DNA of 64,000 nt from Diploptera punctata (GCA_030220185.1 JASPKZ010003441.1:989523-1053522); one strand, 5' to 3'; counted from the first letter of the stretch, positions 28,896 through 39,584 are shown. Notes: a model not told the origin generated them from the sequence alone. Translations and numbers: made by a program.

Positions 28896-29192
28896 CCTAT
28901 ATATATTTTTAAATATGTTTGTTTTTATATCATAAAAACGTAGTTAAAAATGTATTATTAGATTGCATTGTTTGTAACGTGGTAACGATTTAATGCTTTA
29001 AAATTTTTGATGGCTAATTGCCGCTCTCATTTCTGTAGTATCGTGAACGATTGGAAAATATTAACTCAGGATACGGATGTTTGGAGAACTATTATATCCG
29101 CGCGGCCATGAACCTCTGGTTTGGATAGTGCTACTATGTTAATTAGTTGATTACTACTTTTTATATTTTGAAAAAAAGATCTACTGAATTCC
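28896..29192. other. no recognisable gene
   Basis: Outside the hAT right end; anonymous AT-rich sequence. Confidence 0.35.
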
Positions 29193-29344
29193 TGTTTGGT
29201 TTGTCTTCCGGACTAAATGGTCGTGGTGCAGTTTTCGTGAAACTCGAAGTTTCGTCTACTGCTGCAGTAGACGTCTGCATGCTCACGGAGTAGTAGTCGT
29301 GAACATTGGACCACGGCCATTTAACCCGGAAGACGAACCAAACA
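29193..29344. repeat. small foldback element
   Basis: 34-bp outer arms (TGTTTGGTTTGTCTTCCGGA against its inverse at 29311-29344, about four mismatches) with a nested central palindrome GTCTACTGCTGCAGTAGAC at 29254-29272. No coding. Possible foldback MITE; single copy here. Confidence 0.7.
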
Positions 29345-29785
29345 TAAATCAAGATACCGGCCGTGAAAGCCTACAATTTTACAGAGACCTACTAAAACTG
29401 GGTAAGTTTGAAGACATTCATTATTTGAATAAAACAAAAACGTATTTCTTATTAGTGACTATAACTTCATTTATTTGAATTCTTTGGCCATTTCATCATT
29501 TTCTCACCAACGCTTCCTCTTTTCTCGGGGTTCTCCAGTTTTCCCTATTTCATTACACCAACACTCTCCACTTCTCTTTCCTCCTCTATACTGTCATTTC
29601 ATCTTAATTCATTCATTCCCTATCACCCTTCACCTTATCACATTTAGGAAAAGTAGTCAGGTTGAGAAGACCGCAGGTGTTTAAAATATGTGGTTGTGGT
29701 GATCCAGAAGGGGGGAGGCACATTCGTGTACTTCCTTACAATTCTAACAAGGGAACTGTCAAAAATTGCATACCGAAACCTAAAA
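29345..29785. other. no recognisable gene
   Basis: Pyrimidine-rich on the plus strand at 29490-29640 and otherwise anonymous. Confidence 0.35.
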
Positions 29786-30091
29786 GTAAAGTAAAGTGAT
29801 CCCACAACAGGCCCGGAGACCCTTGGGGTAGTAGGAGGTTAAGGCTCCCACTTTTTCTAGACAATCGGCACTTTATGTCAGCCGCGTTGTCAGCCCTGCG
29901 TGACGGCCGCCTTTACCCCCAGAACAAGCGTCTGGTACTCATTTCCGTTAGAGGCTGAGTCGACCCCAGGGCCATGGTGCCGCCAGAGGGTTTGGGTCAG
30001 TTTTAAAATCCTGACCCCAACGGGACTTGAACCCTCGACCCTCCGGCTTGTAGCTCAGTGCCTTAACCACTACGCTACGGCGTGCCCCCCT
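29786..30091 (-). mobile_element. SINE-4, copy 2 (tRNA-derived)
   Basis: Inverse of the copy at 34798-35097. Read on the minus strand it starts GGCACGCCGTAGCGTAGTGG (A-box region), has the B-box GGGTTCAAGTCCC-like GGTTCAAGTCC, the block CCTCTGGCGGCACCATGGCC and ends in repeated CTTTA. Confidence 0.9.
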
Positions 30092-30163
30092 ACCTGAATT
30101 TTATTCCAGAGAAGCGTTGTGATGTACGAAGACCGTCTCCAAAAATATCTGCTACTTTTAACT

Positions 30164-30513
30164 CCGATTCCGATTGAGGGTCTTTCCACTTTTCAGCGGT
30201 TACCCTTTTACCAGCCGGCTGCTGGCCCTTCGCATCCACATGTGTCAATCACAGAGGTAGATGATCAACAGCCAGTGTAGGGGTGACATGTGGTTAGCAT
30301 GTCGAGTCCCCCAGCCGTTATAGCTGGTTCCTCAACCTGGAGCCGCTACTTATTGTAGCTACCCAATTGCCTCACGATGCTGGGTGGGCACCGGTCCCAT
30401 ACTGGCCGAAATACCATGAGAAAATTTCTTCCCCCATGGAGACTCGAACCAGCGCAAGTCCCGTAGCTCTGCGCCAAGGCTTCCTACCTTAACCGCTCGG
30501 CTACGGCGCGGGA
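30164..30513 (-). mobile_element. SINE-1, copy 2
   Basis: Longest SINE-1 copy, flanked by a perfect 12-bp duplication CTACTTTTAACT (30152-30163, 30514-30525). The minus-strand head is tRNA-like with a long variable region (GTAGCCGAGCGGTTAAGGTA, B-box GGTTCGAGTC), suggesting a Leu/Ser-class tRNA ancestor. Confidence 0.9.
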
Positions 30514-30525
30514 CTACTTTTAACT

Positions 30526-31522
30526 GCAATACATAAAATCCGGCGCCAAACCTCTCATTTAAACTATAGGGCAGTAATACAACTCCTGTATTGGCAGACT
30601 AGAAAACCCTTACTACCCGCCGTTCACGTCGCGTCCCACCTCACTCATGCAGGGACTGCCATTGCTGGATTCTGGCTTCTATTTCTCTGCCTTGCACTTT
30701 AAAACAGCAGCTATTTTTTTAGACATGGCCTTGATACATCAGATCGCTTCTCTGGGAGAAATTTTAAGGCAGGTTTTGGCATGCAATGATTGGCAGTTCC
30801 CTTGTGGGCCAATGTGGCAACTTAGGGTAAATATGGCCAAGGAGAGGGTTGTATCCAAATCTGGAGACACTGGATCCAGCCCAAAAAACGGCGATTTGAA
30901 TCGTATGTGAATGACTGGTGTGTCAAAACCAGGAACGCCATAACATAGAACCTACTATATACACAGTAAAATACATTTAATTTCCATTCATTCAAGAACG
31001 ATGGGTCCTATGTGCAATGAACCTACATAAGATGCTGTGTTTACGGGCATTGATAACCAGCCCGCCCTTGTTTAAATGTAATCTAACACTTCCTTTCACA
31101 TAAAAGCTAATCTATTTATTTATCTTCGTTTACTTCAAGTCTTGTAACACATCGTTTTCCCATCTAACTTAGGTCTTCTTCGGCGCTAGTTGTTCACTTG
31201 AAAAGCTTTTTCAATTCTTTCATCACACATGACCACACCATAATCTTTGAAACCTTAAGAAACTAACAATAGGCCCTATTTTAAATAATTTCATTGAATT
31301 CACCAATTGTTTCAATTATCCACGTTTCGTCCCCATTTTTCATGGCCTGAGTATTTTTCATAGGATTTTACTTTCGAAAAATAATAATTTTAGGGAATTC
31401 CGAAGAAATGGAACTATCGGGGTTGTTCTCACGAAAAATCTTCGAAAGTTTTTACAATATTCACGGATCCTATCTAGCAGACACAGAGAATGACCATGAC
31501 CAAAATGTATATAATATATAAA
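30526..31522. other. no recognisable gene
   Basis: About 1 kb without repeats or coding signals that I recognise; an 87-codon ORF at 30647-30910 has no familiar motif. Confidence 0.4.
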
Positions 31523-32695
31523 TATTCAGAAAGAAGAAACAGACTTCACACTTTTATTTCTTCCAGATACACAAAATAAAAACACAATTCCAACGTTCCT
31601 GGAAAGAGAAAAGTTCATATTTCACTATTTTATGCATTTGTTACACGACAAATAAAAAGAAAATGCTCATTTCTTGCCGACACGAATTAGCTGGTCTCTA
31701 ATTATCGAATTTACAGGTTAAACAATTCGATGTCGCAGATTTTCAATTGTGTCAGGCATACGGGGATAGAAACACGGTCTTTTACTTAACCCCACAGATA
31801 AAAACCACACAGTGTTAGGTCTGGTGACCTGGGAGGCCACCGGTATTGAAGTTGATCTTCTGCTCCTAATCTTTGACTCCAACATCCTGTTGTGTCGCCT
31901 AACATGACATGCAACAGCGCCAATGCGGCCGTGATAGGAACTTAGAACTTTTCACTTTCCAGGAACGTTGGAATTGTGTTTCTATTTGTTGTAGTTTGGA
32001 AGAAATACATGTTTTCATACAAACAAACAATCAACATGACAAGCAACAGCGCCAATGCGGCCGTGATAGGAACTTAGAACTTTTCACTTTCCAGGAACGT
32101 TGGAATTGTGTTTCTATTTGTTGTAGTTTGGAAGAAATACATGTTTTCATTACAAACAAACAATCAACATGACAAGCAACAGCGCCAATGCGGCCGTGAT
32201 AGGAACATAGAACTTTTCACTTTCCAGGAACGTTGGAATTGTGTTTCTATTTGTTGTAGTTTGGAAGAAATACATGTTTTCATACAAACAAACAATCAAC
32301 ATGACAAGCAACAGCGCCAATGCGGCCGTGATAGGAACTTAAAACTTTTCACTTTCCAGGAACGTTGGAATTGTGTTTCTATTTGTTGTAGTTTGGAAGA
32401 AATACATGTTTTCATACAAACAAACAATCAACATGACAAGCAACAGCGCCAATGCGGCCGTGATAGGAACTTAGAACTTTTCACTTTCCAGGAACGTTGG
32501 AATTGTGTTTCTATTTGTTGTAGTTTGGAAGAAATACATGTTTTCATACAAACAAACAATCAACATGACAAGCAACAGCGCCAATGCGGCCGTGATAGGA
32601 ACTTAGAAATTTCACTTTCCAGGAACGTTGGAATTGTGTTTCTATTTGTTGTAGTTTGGAAGAAATACATGTTTGAAGTCTGTTCTGAATAGCCC
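31523..32695 (-). mobile_element. mariner/Tc1-type deletion derivative, copy 2, expanded
   Basis: Inverted relative of 8991-9561: ATTCAGAAAGAAGAAACAG at the left and CTGTTCTGAATAGCCC at the right, with the same internal remnants reversed (31640-31900). Its right end is amplified into the 132-bp array described separately. Confidence 0.85.
31912..32680. repeat. 132-bp tandem array, about six units
   Basis: CAACAGCGCCAATGCGGCCG recurs at 31912, 32044, 32177, 32309, 32441 and 32573, i.e. period 132 (one unit has an extra T). Units are nearly identical and consist of the transposon's subterminal sequence plus part of its TIR. Because 132 is divisible by three, spurious ORFs of up to 194 codons run through it. 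Confidence 0.95.
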
Positions 32696-33647
32696 TATAT
32701 TATACAGTACATATGTTTGTTCGTTAACGTTATAGCGACCACAATGTTTATTTTATCAGATCCAAACTGGCACATAGCACTGAATTAAAAAAAAATGTAA
32801 CATCGAGTTTATTAACTAACAAAATCGCACCATTAGGCGTAGGAGTTTATTTAAACTAAAATTAAAAATCGGTCTTGCGGTCGCAATTTTCGATGTTTCG
32901 CAACTAATCTCGTTATTTGATAATACAATAAGACGAGAAAGGTATTCTAAAAAACAGGAAAATGCTACTATTAGACCAGGAGTGGATACAAAAAATAATT
33001 ATTATGGACTATTTATATTTAACTCATGCCCCAAATGGGACTCAATGGCCAATCACGTTTCAATGATTTCTGTTTTACAACCAATCAGAGTCGTTTTTCA
33101 CGAAATATTTATCAGTGTTATATTTACCATATGAAAGAAAGCTCCTCCTTTTTAATATTCTGAACAGGTCTGACCATTATTTTGCAGTGACTGAGCCTGT
33201 GAGAAATACGGCTACCAGATTGTATATATAGTGCATGAATGTCAACACATGCCGCAAGCGGGAGTTAATATAAAAACATTTGTAGCAATTGATTATACCA
33301 CTAAAAAAAGAAACCACTGTTTGCACTTTCTTAAATGTATTTTTTCCCAGGAAGTAACATTCCAGAAAAATATAATTGTCATATTTACATCATACGACAT
33401 CAGAAATGAATTAATATACAGTTTGATGTGTTTCATTTTTTCTCCACTAGAGAGCATTCTTACAATAAATAGTATGATCTGGTTGCAGTGATAAACAAAA
33501 GAAGCAGATGAAACGTACCTATCACTTCTCATTTGTTTTCAAACATCGCCATTTACATTAAATATATAAATATTTTAAAATAGGCCTAACTATAGTTAAA
33601 TAATGATTTGTGAGTAAACAGCTTAATTTTATTCGTTAAATAGTCCT
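32696..33647. other. no recognisable gene
   Basis: Anonymous AT-rich sequence; no supported ORF. Confidence 0.4.
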
Positions 33648-33747
33648 AATAAATGCCACTCTTGATTTCCAAATTCTCTAGATAAATTCACGACTCACTT
33701 CGTCAGTACTGAATTTATCGATAATTTGGAAATCACTCGGGCATTAC
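33648..33747. repeat. short foldback repeat
   Basis: Inverted arms (TTGATTTCCAAATT...GATAAATTCA and TGAATTTATCGATAATTTGG) of about 40 bp around CGACTCACTTCGTCAG, extended outward by AATGCC/GGGCATT. Non-coding MITE-like hairpin. Confidence 0.65.
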
Positions 33748-33832
33748 TTATGATAATTACTCCCTAGGATTAGCTCATCTATGTAGTATGGCCAGGAAGA
33801 CGCCTTGCCCTTAAGGTATGTTGGAGACTAAA

Positions 33833-34140
33833 AAAAACTCCAAGCGCGACAGGCCTAGAAGGCCCTTGACTGACCATCCGGCTGCTGGCCTCACATCCAT
33901 GTGTTAATCACAGAGGTAGACATCTAGCCAGTGTAGGGGTGACATTTGGTCAGCGTGTCGGATCCCCCAGCCGTTATAGATACTTATTGTAGCTACCCAA
34001 AAATGCCTCACAATGCTGGATGGGCACCGGTCCCATACTGGCCGAAATTCCATGAGAAAAATGTCTTCCCCCATGGAGACCCGAACCAGCGCAAGTCCCG
34101 TAGCTCTGCGCCAAGGCTTCTTGCCTTAACCACTCGGGAC
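33833..34140 (-). mobile_element. SINE-1, copy 3
   Basis: Flanked by a perfect 13-bp duplication GTTGGAGACTAAA (33820-33832, 34141-34153). Body and tRNA-like head as in 30164-30513, with small deletions, including loss of the last bases of the head. Confidence 0.9.
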
Positions 34141-34429
34141 GTTGGAGACTAAAGTAGTCGGAAATACACTTAAACTCCACTTAACTACGTTATAATATGT
34201 TTGAGAAGATCTTCCTTCCATCATCAGCTGAATCTGACTGATCGTGAGAACTCAATGGTGTAAGATATTCACCTCTCTATGACAGTGTTTAGTTCTAAAA
34301 TATGCTTGGATGGAATTTCAGAATTTTTATTTTTTATAAACGCTCTCTGTATAACTGACAGTTACCTAAGATCAAACATATGTTTAATTACATTTAATTC
34401 TTCCTTTATTCCATGTCCTAAAATCCAAG

Positions 34430-34650
34430 GGTCCACCGTTGTGATCTCGGGATAACATCTTAGTCTCGTATGCAGTGGGACCGGGTTAGTTCCCGGTCGG
34501 GACAAGTTTCCTGGATAATATTTCTTAGAGGTTTTTCCTCACCTGTAAGACAAATTCCGAGGAACTTTAACGCCCAAATAGTTTCTGAAAATTAATCTAG
34601 CCATCATAATTAATTGTTATATATTCTCCTTGCGCGGTGTAAATGTGTGA
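34430..34650 (+). mobile_element. SINE-2, copy 2 (diverged)
   Basis: Matches 38166-38350: GTCCACCGTTGTGATCTCGG head, GTTCCCGGTCGGGACA B-box region, GTTTTTCCTCACCTGTAAGA, then AATTAATCTAGCCATCAT. Most diverged of the three copies. Confidence 0.75.
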
Positions 34651-34674
34651 GTATATGGTATATCTTGTCGTTAA

Positions 34675-34780
34675 ATGCTTATTTTATTTTTATTTATTTT
34701 ACATGATGGAGTTAAGACCGTAAGGTCTTCTCTTCCACTTCACTAGGGTTAAATTATACATATAATAACAATTATGAATA
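34675..34780 (-). mobile_element. LINE-F 3' end
   Basis: Minus-strand reading CCCTAGTGAAGTGGAAGAG, AGACCTTACGGTCTTAACTC, then AATAAATAAAA; the same 3' terminus as at 60.90-60.99 kb (GTGGAAGAGAAGG...AAATAAATAAATAA). Only about 100 bp. Confidence 0.6.
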
Positions 34781-34797
34781 GTCTACATGTTGATTAT

Positions 34798-35097
34798 GGG
34801 GCACGCCGTAGCGTAGTGGTTAAGGCACTGAGCTACCAGCCGGAGGGTCGAGGGTTCAAGTCCCGTTGGGGTCAGGATTTTTAAACTGACCCAAACCCTC
34901 TGGCGGCACTATGGCCCTGGGGTCGACTCAGCCTCTAACTGAAATGAGTACCAGACACTTGTTCTGGGGTAAAGTCGGCCGTCACGCAGGGCTGACAACC
35001 CGGCTGACATAAAAGTGCCGATTGTCTAGAAAAAGTGGGAGCCTTAACCTCCTACTACCCCAAGGGCCTCCTGAGGCCTGTTGTGGGATCACTTTAC
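34798..35097 (+). mobile_element. SINE-4, copy 1 (tRNA-derived)
   Basis: Flanked by 15-bp duplications CTACATGTTGATTAT (34783-34797) and CTACATATTGATTAT (35098-35112). tRNA-like head GCACGCCGTAGCGTAGTGGT with B-box GGTTCAAGTCC; ends TTGTGGGATCACTTTAC. Confidence 0.9.
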
Positions 35098-35171
35098 CTA
35101 CATATTGATTATTAATACATAATATATATATAGGTTACACAATATGAAGTTCACAAAGGAAAGAAAGAAAC

Positions 35172-35175
<4 letters not shown>

Positions 35176-35233
<58 letters not shown>
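35176..35233. repeat. (AAT)n microsatellite
   Basis: About 19 uninterrupted AAT triplets; the leucine and tyrosine runs in ORFs here are artefacts. Confidence 0.95.
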
Positions 35234-35234
<1 letters not shown>

Positions 35235-35235
35235 G

Positions 35236-35689
35236 TAACAACAATGATAATAATAAACCTGTTCGTACTGTCGCGGAGGTGGCTCCACATTGAGATGAGC
35301 CCTCATTCGGGGAGACCTTTCGGGTCCTTGTATGGTAAAAAAGTATGTCTGTAATCGAAAGTATAAACATTCTGATCCGATAGGTGGTGTAACTGTAAGG
35401 TCCGGGTGGCATGGGAGATGAAAGTACATGGAGAGGAAGATGCTAAACTAAGAACAAGTGACAAAGAAATCCAACGATGTGGTAAAATTATTTACACATA
35501 CAGATTATTTTGAAGTCTTTGTCACTGAACTATATCCGAAGAGTTTACTAAGAATTTACGGACACGCATGCATTTTTATTGTTTTACTAGTCAATACCCT
35601 GTGTGCGCTGCTACGGCCAATTGAATTGAATGAGTTTAAGTAAAAACAAAAATAATTATAAATTTATGCTTTAATTATCAGTGTAACGG
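35236..35689. other. no recognisable gene
   Basis: Contains a GC-richer block at 35270-35420 that looks like an old repeat, but I found no second copy. Confidence 0.35.
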
Positions 35690-35935
35690 TTGTTTGGTCA
35701 GTTTAGAGGTAAATTGGCCGGTTTACGTGTAATTCGATCGTTTTGGAGGTAGATTCATCGGTTTAAGGGTAATTTTGTCGTTTTAGAAGTAGCTTATCGG
35801 TTTGCGGGTAGTTTCTCATTTTAGAGGTAGTTCAATCAGTTTACTAGCAGTTTTGGTCTTTATAGAGGTAGTTTGATTAGCTACTGGTAATTTGGTCGTT
35901 ATAGAGGTAATTTCGTCGATCGGTTGGAGTTTTTA
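35690..35935. repeat. degenerate minisatellite, about 20-bp unit
   Basis: Roughly a dozen copies of a GTTTAGAGGTAATTTGGTC-like unit (variants GGTTTACGTGTAATTCG, CGTTATAGAGGTAATTTCG). It abuts the TTAGG-like tract. Confidence 0.7.
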
Positions 35936-36590
35936 GATTATGTTTCTGGGTTAGGTTAGGTATCGGTTAGGTCAGGTATCGGTCAGGTTAGGTTAGGACA
36001 GGATAGGTTGAATTCAGTTTGGGTTTCAGTTTTGAGTTCAGTTTTTCTTTCAGTTTTGGTTTCGGGTTTTGGTTTTTTGGTTTGGAATCGGGTTTTGGTT
36101 TCGGGATAGGGTTTGGATTCAGGTTAGGTTAGGTTAGGTTAGGTTACGTTACGTTCAGTTTAGGTTAGGCTTAGTTTCGTGTTAGATTCAGTGTAGGGTC
36201 AGTGTAGGTTTAGTGTAGTCTACGTATATGTTCAGTGTAGGTTCGATTTAGATTCGGTTTAAGTTTGTTTTAGGTTCGGTTTAAGTTCGGTTTAGATTCG
36301 GTTCGGATCAATTTAGGTTGAGGTTAGGTTAATGTCATGTTGAGATTAGTTTAGGTAGGCTCGGTTAGGTTAGGTTTAGGTTCGGGTTAGATTCGTGTTA
36401 GGTTCAGTTTAGGGTCAGTGTTGGTTCTGTTTAAGTTCAGTTTAGGTTCGATTTAGGTTCGTTTTAGGTTCTGTTTAGGTTATGTTCGGTTAGGTTAGGT
36501 TACATTAGGTTCGGTCAGTATAGGTCATGTTCGTCCAGGTTGGTTCAGTATAGGTCAGTATAGTACAGGTCAGGTCATTTAACCCTTAAA
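35936..36590. repeat. interstitial TTAGG-like telomeric tract, degenerate
   Basis: Dense GGTTAG/TTAGG and variants (TTCAGTTTAGG, TTAGGTTCGG, GTTTAGG) on the plus strand. The best stretch is four to five perfect TTAGG units at about 36122-36145. TTAGG is the canonical insect telomere repeat; here it is strongly diverged and lies internally, so it is an interstitial relic or a derived satellite rather than an active telomere. Confidence 0.75.
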
Positions 36591-36617
36591 TTGGCAAGAC
36601 ATCTATCTATCTATCTA

Positions 36618-37353
36618 AAGTGTGCATAAATAATCTTCTATTTGCTGACGATGTAATCATAATACAGAAAAATGAAGACGACTTACAGAAATCTATGCAT
36701 GCATTAAATGAAATATGTAAATTATACGATCTAAAGATTTCTGTAAGGAAAACGAAGACCATGGCTTTTAGAGGAAGAGATCCAGTGAGATCCAAGATTA
36801 TTTTAGAAAACCAAAGTATAGAACAGGTGTCTAGTTTCAAATATTTGGGCTGTGATGTTGGCTACAATGTGGAAAGAGATATTGACTCCAAAATAAATAA
36901 ATTTCAGACGGTGTGTGGAACAATACAGAGAACATTCAAAAATAAAATTAGAAAAGAAACAAAGATAAAAATGTATAATGTTATGGCGGTTCCCACAATA
37001 TTGTATGGATGTGAAACTTGGGCCCAATGAAAAAACAGAAGGATCGAATACAGACGGCGGAGATGAGGTTCCTAAGACAAGTTAAAGGATGTACAAGACT
37101 TGATAGAATAAGAAATAAGGATATAAGAGAAGAATTGAAAGTACAGCCTTTATTGGATAAGGTCACGAATTACAGACAGAAATGGATTGATCATATGGAT
37201 GGAATGAGTAAGGAGAGATATCCATTGTTAGCAAGAAATTATCAAGCAAGAGGAAGACGTGATGTTGGAAGACCTAGAAGACATTGGGTTGATGCATTAT
37301 GAAGTCGGAACGGGCAATTGCCTAATGCCTGGAGTGATGATGATGATGATGAT
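36618..37353 (+). mobile_element. LINE-C, copy 2, 5'-truncated
   Basis: Lies between ATCTATCTATCTATCT tracts (about 36600-36617 and 37354-37370), consistent with insertion into an (ATCT)n microsatellite or a target duplication of it. Ends in a (GAT)n tail after TGCCTGGAGTGATG, like copy 1. Confidence 0.8.
36620..37302 (+). pseudogene. LINE-C ORF2, RT palm end and C-terminus
   Basis: First frame (36620-37030): NLLFADDVIII with the catalytic FADD variant of YADD, LYDLKISVRKTKTMAF, FKYLGCDVGYN and VPTILYGCETWA, then a shift at 37027. Second frame (to 37302): MRFLRQVKGCTRLDRIRNKD, EELKVQPLLDKVTNYRQKW and GRPRRHWVD. Same family as 12597-13070 (MKFMRR...GRPMKRW), but this copy keeps the RT active-site motif. 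Confidence 0.85.
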
Positions 37354-37756
37354 GATCTATCTATCTATCTGTCTGAGTGTTGAGTGCGGCCTGTGAGGGC
37401 GGCTACAATTGGGTAATTGATAGATTTTACGAGTATTAGACACTCGCGGATTCCAAGGCTTTCGCCTTTTAGTCCTGCTAATTTTGAAAAGTGGGCCTAA
37501 AGGTTTAATGTTGAAAATGCGGATAAGTGTTGCTAATCATGGCAGTGTCGACTGGATGTTTATTGGTATGATTGGTGAATTTCGGAGCGGTGATGTAATT
37601 GCCTAAAGGAACCATCTCGGTCTTCAAGCAGTGATGATTTAATGCGGTTGTAATTTTATTTATATTTAATTTAATGTTGCATTTTAATTATTGTTGGCTT
37701 ATTGATGTTGATTATATGAGGTAACGGGGTTATTATAGGCGACTTAACCCTTAGGC

Positions 37757-37800
37757 ATGAGCGGTCACCCATCCCTCAGTCAGCCAGGCTCGATGATCAT
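37757..37800 (-). other. 5S rRNA-like fragment 1 (weak)
   Basis: On the minus strand: ATCATCGAGCCTGG, then GGGATGGGTGACCGC, the conserved 3'-half block of 5S rRNA, followed by unrelated sequence. Only about 45 nt resemble 5S. Confidence 0.45.
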
Positions 37801-38165
37801 TTTCACTCAGGGCCCGGATCCTCGGCTGGCGGTAGGGTCGCTGGGGTGGCCTGTAGTCAGTGATCAAGTGTTGGAGTAGGATTGGAATGCCCTGCGGCTA
37901 GCCGAGTTAATGACTAACGGTGAGCAATTCCTTTCGGTTCTTCTTGGAAGTCCTGAAAAGGAGAACCATTTGTCCCGGTGTGATTTAGAAATGTGTGAAT
38001 ATAACCAATTGAATATAAAATAACGATTTAAATCATTCTAACCTGCAGCTGTGTGTGTTAAATGCAGCTAATTTTGAATATTGGCGACTTCCAGCCATCA
38101 GCCAATGTGAGGCGAGTTTTTTGATATGTGTATTTTTTTATTGATTTTATAAATATACATATATA

Positions 38166-38700
38166 TATTAATGTCCACCGCTGTGGCCTCGAGGTAGAGT
38201 GCTGCTTTGTCACGCAGGGGCCCGGGTTCGATTCCTGGTCGGGACAGGCTCCTGGGTGAGGTTTTTATCGGGGTTTTTCCTCGTCTGTAAGACAAATGTC
38301 AGGAAGCTTAGGACTCAACGGTCCCCGAAAATCATCCGGCCATCATCATCGTCCTTATCATTATCATCATCCTTCACGGTGTGGAAAGCAACGGGAAGCT
38401 ACCACACCTGTAATTCCCTAGTAAAACTGCAAAGCATAACATGCTATGCTGGTAAACTCTGCAAAAATTCAAACTGTCATGATCCGTCAAATGACTGCGT
38501 GTGTAAGCTCTGTGATAAACCGTGTGAAATATATAATTTCAGTGTCTGTTTAAAGAGAACACAATCGTTGCTGGTATACAGCAGAGACATAAACTAATGC
38601 ACTTTTGTGCGCGTTTTTCCTATTATTATAACATGCTATGATTGCAGTGTAAGACCTGCCCTCGGGCAGAATTACTATGGATGGATATATATTAATGTTA
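38166..38700 (+). mobile_element. SINE-2, copy 3, with a LINE-D insertion
   Basis: tRNA-like head (GTGGCCTCGAGGTAGAGTGC, B-box GGGTTCGATTCC), then CAGGCTCCTGGGTGAGG, TGTCAGGAAGCTTAGG and an ATC-rich region; after the LINE insert it resumes at ATTGCAGTGTAAGACC and ends GGGCAGAATTACTATGG. Confidence 0.85.
38449..38627 (+). mobile_element. LINE-D, 3' end only, inside SINE-2
   Basis: A 179-bp insertion flanked by a perfect 13-bp duplication ATAACATGCTATG (38436-38448, 38628-38640). It encodes a Cys-rich end HDPSNDCVCKLCDKPCEIYN resembling the LINE-D C-terminus at 24.0 kb (CECKICDQKCERYHY) and finishes TATTATT. Confidence 0.8.
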
Positions 38701-39015
38701 AATGGATATGTGGTTGTTTTTAATGCTTAAAGTGATGTATTGAATGTGTTTTAAATTACTTCTGATTAATTAGATGTAAAAAAATGTTTGTGTCGGCCAA
38801 TCGCATGGCAGCATGAGGATGCCACGCCTATTTAGTGGACTTTGAAAAAAATTGTGTTATATGTCTTATGAAAGAAAATGTTTGGAAAAATGTGTATTAA
38901 TATGTGTGTTTGGACCCATTGAAGCTCGAAACGCTTAAGGAGAGAAAAACCGTAGAACCAGCTCCAAGTTAAAATGAAACCTTTTCAATCCACTTTACCC
39001 GGCTCGATGAAAATT
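38701..39015. other. no recognisable gene
   Basis: Anonymous sequence between SINE-2 and a satellite monomer. Confidence 0.3.
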
Positions 39016-39017
39016 GG

Positions 39018-39118
39018 GAGATTAAATTTACTGGTGGGAACTAGGGGACTAACCCGGCATTCGCCTTAACGCTAAGGAAACCACCAGAAACCTAAATAGC
39101 AGAGTAGTTATTGAAGTA
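39018..39118 (-). repeat. isolated satellite-240 monomer 1
   Basis: Reverse of the conserved block of the 51.0-56.5 kb satellite: on the minus strand TTTCTGGTGGTTTCCTTAGC, GTTAAGGCGAATGCCGG, TTCCCACCAGTAAATTT. Confidence 0.75.
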
Positions 39119-39164
39119 TAGGTGTGTATATTTGATTAAATACAGCTTACTTTAATATTAAAAT

Positions 39165-39232
39165 CAGCCATCGGCACGCAGCGTTCCCAGGCGGACACCC
39201 ATCCCCAAGCTCACCACGCTCGATGTTGATTT
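39165..39232 (-). other. 5S rRNA-derived fragment 2 (3' half)
   Basis: Minus-strand reading CAACATCGAGCGTGG, GGATGGGTGTCCGCCTGGG, AACGCTGCGTGCCGATGGCT, followed by ATTTT (terminator-like). From knowledge of insect 5S rRNA, about 65 nt align with the 3' half, including the internal-control C-box region, with scattered substitutions. The 5' half is missing, so it is a pseudogene or the head of a 5S-derived retroposon. Confidence 0.75.
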
Positions 39233-39329
39233 ATTACATAAATTTTTATAAACTAGGGAATGAGTTAAATTTAGTGAAATTGCCCTTGGAAATTTTGCAT
39301 TTGGAATAGTTTAGAGGGATTATATTCTT

Positions 39330-39412
39330 TATTCGTGGGAGTCTAGGGGCCTACTCCGACATTTGTCTTTTCGCTAAGGGAACTCACCTGTAACCTTAGC
39401 AGAGTAGGTGTG
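39330..39412 (-). repeat. isolated satellite-240 monomer 2
   Basis: Minus-strand CTCTGCTAAGGTTACAGGTG, AGTTCCCTTAGCG, GACAAATGTCGGAGTAGGCC: the satellite-240 core, diverged. Confidence 0.65.
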
Positions 39413-39584
39413 AATTTAAAACTCTGAGTCGAGATATGCCAAATATCGGTCAGGGCCGTCCGGTTCTTTAGGAGGTTAGCTGCCAAATCACCTATTCGCT
39501 GAGCATCACATTCGACTTGATATGTCTAGTCCCATATAAATATGACAACGGATATCCATGTATTCTCTTCCGACGTACAGATTA

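Noticed and set aside
30647..30910. 87-codon ORF as a small gene
   Set aside because: No domain, no codon-usage or splice evidence; consistent with chance.
31909..32692. Long ORFs (87 and 194 codons) with a repeated 44-residue unit
   Set aside because: They arise because the 132-bp tandem unit is divisible by three; the DNA is transposon TIR and subterminal sequence, not a repeat protein.
35098..35429. Poly-leucine and poly-tyrosine ORFs
   Set aside because: Translation of an (AAT)n microsatellite on the minus strand.
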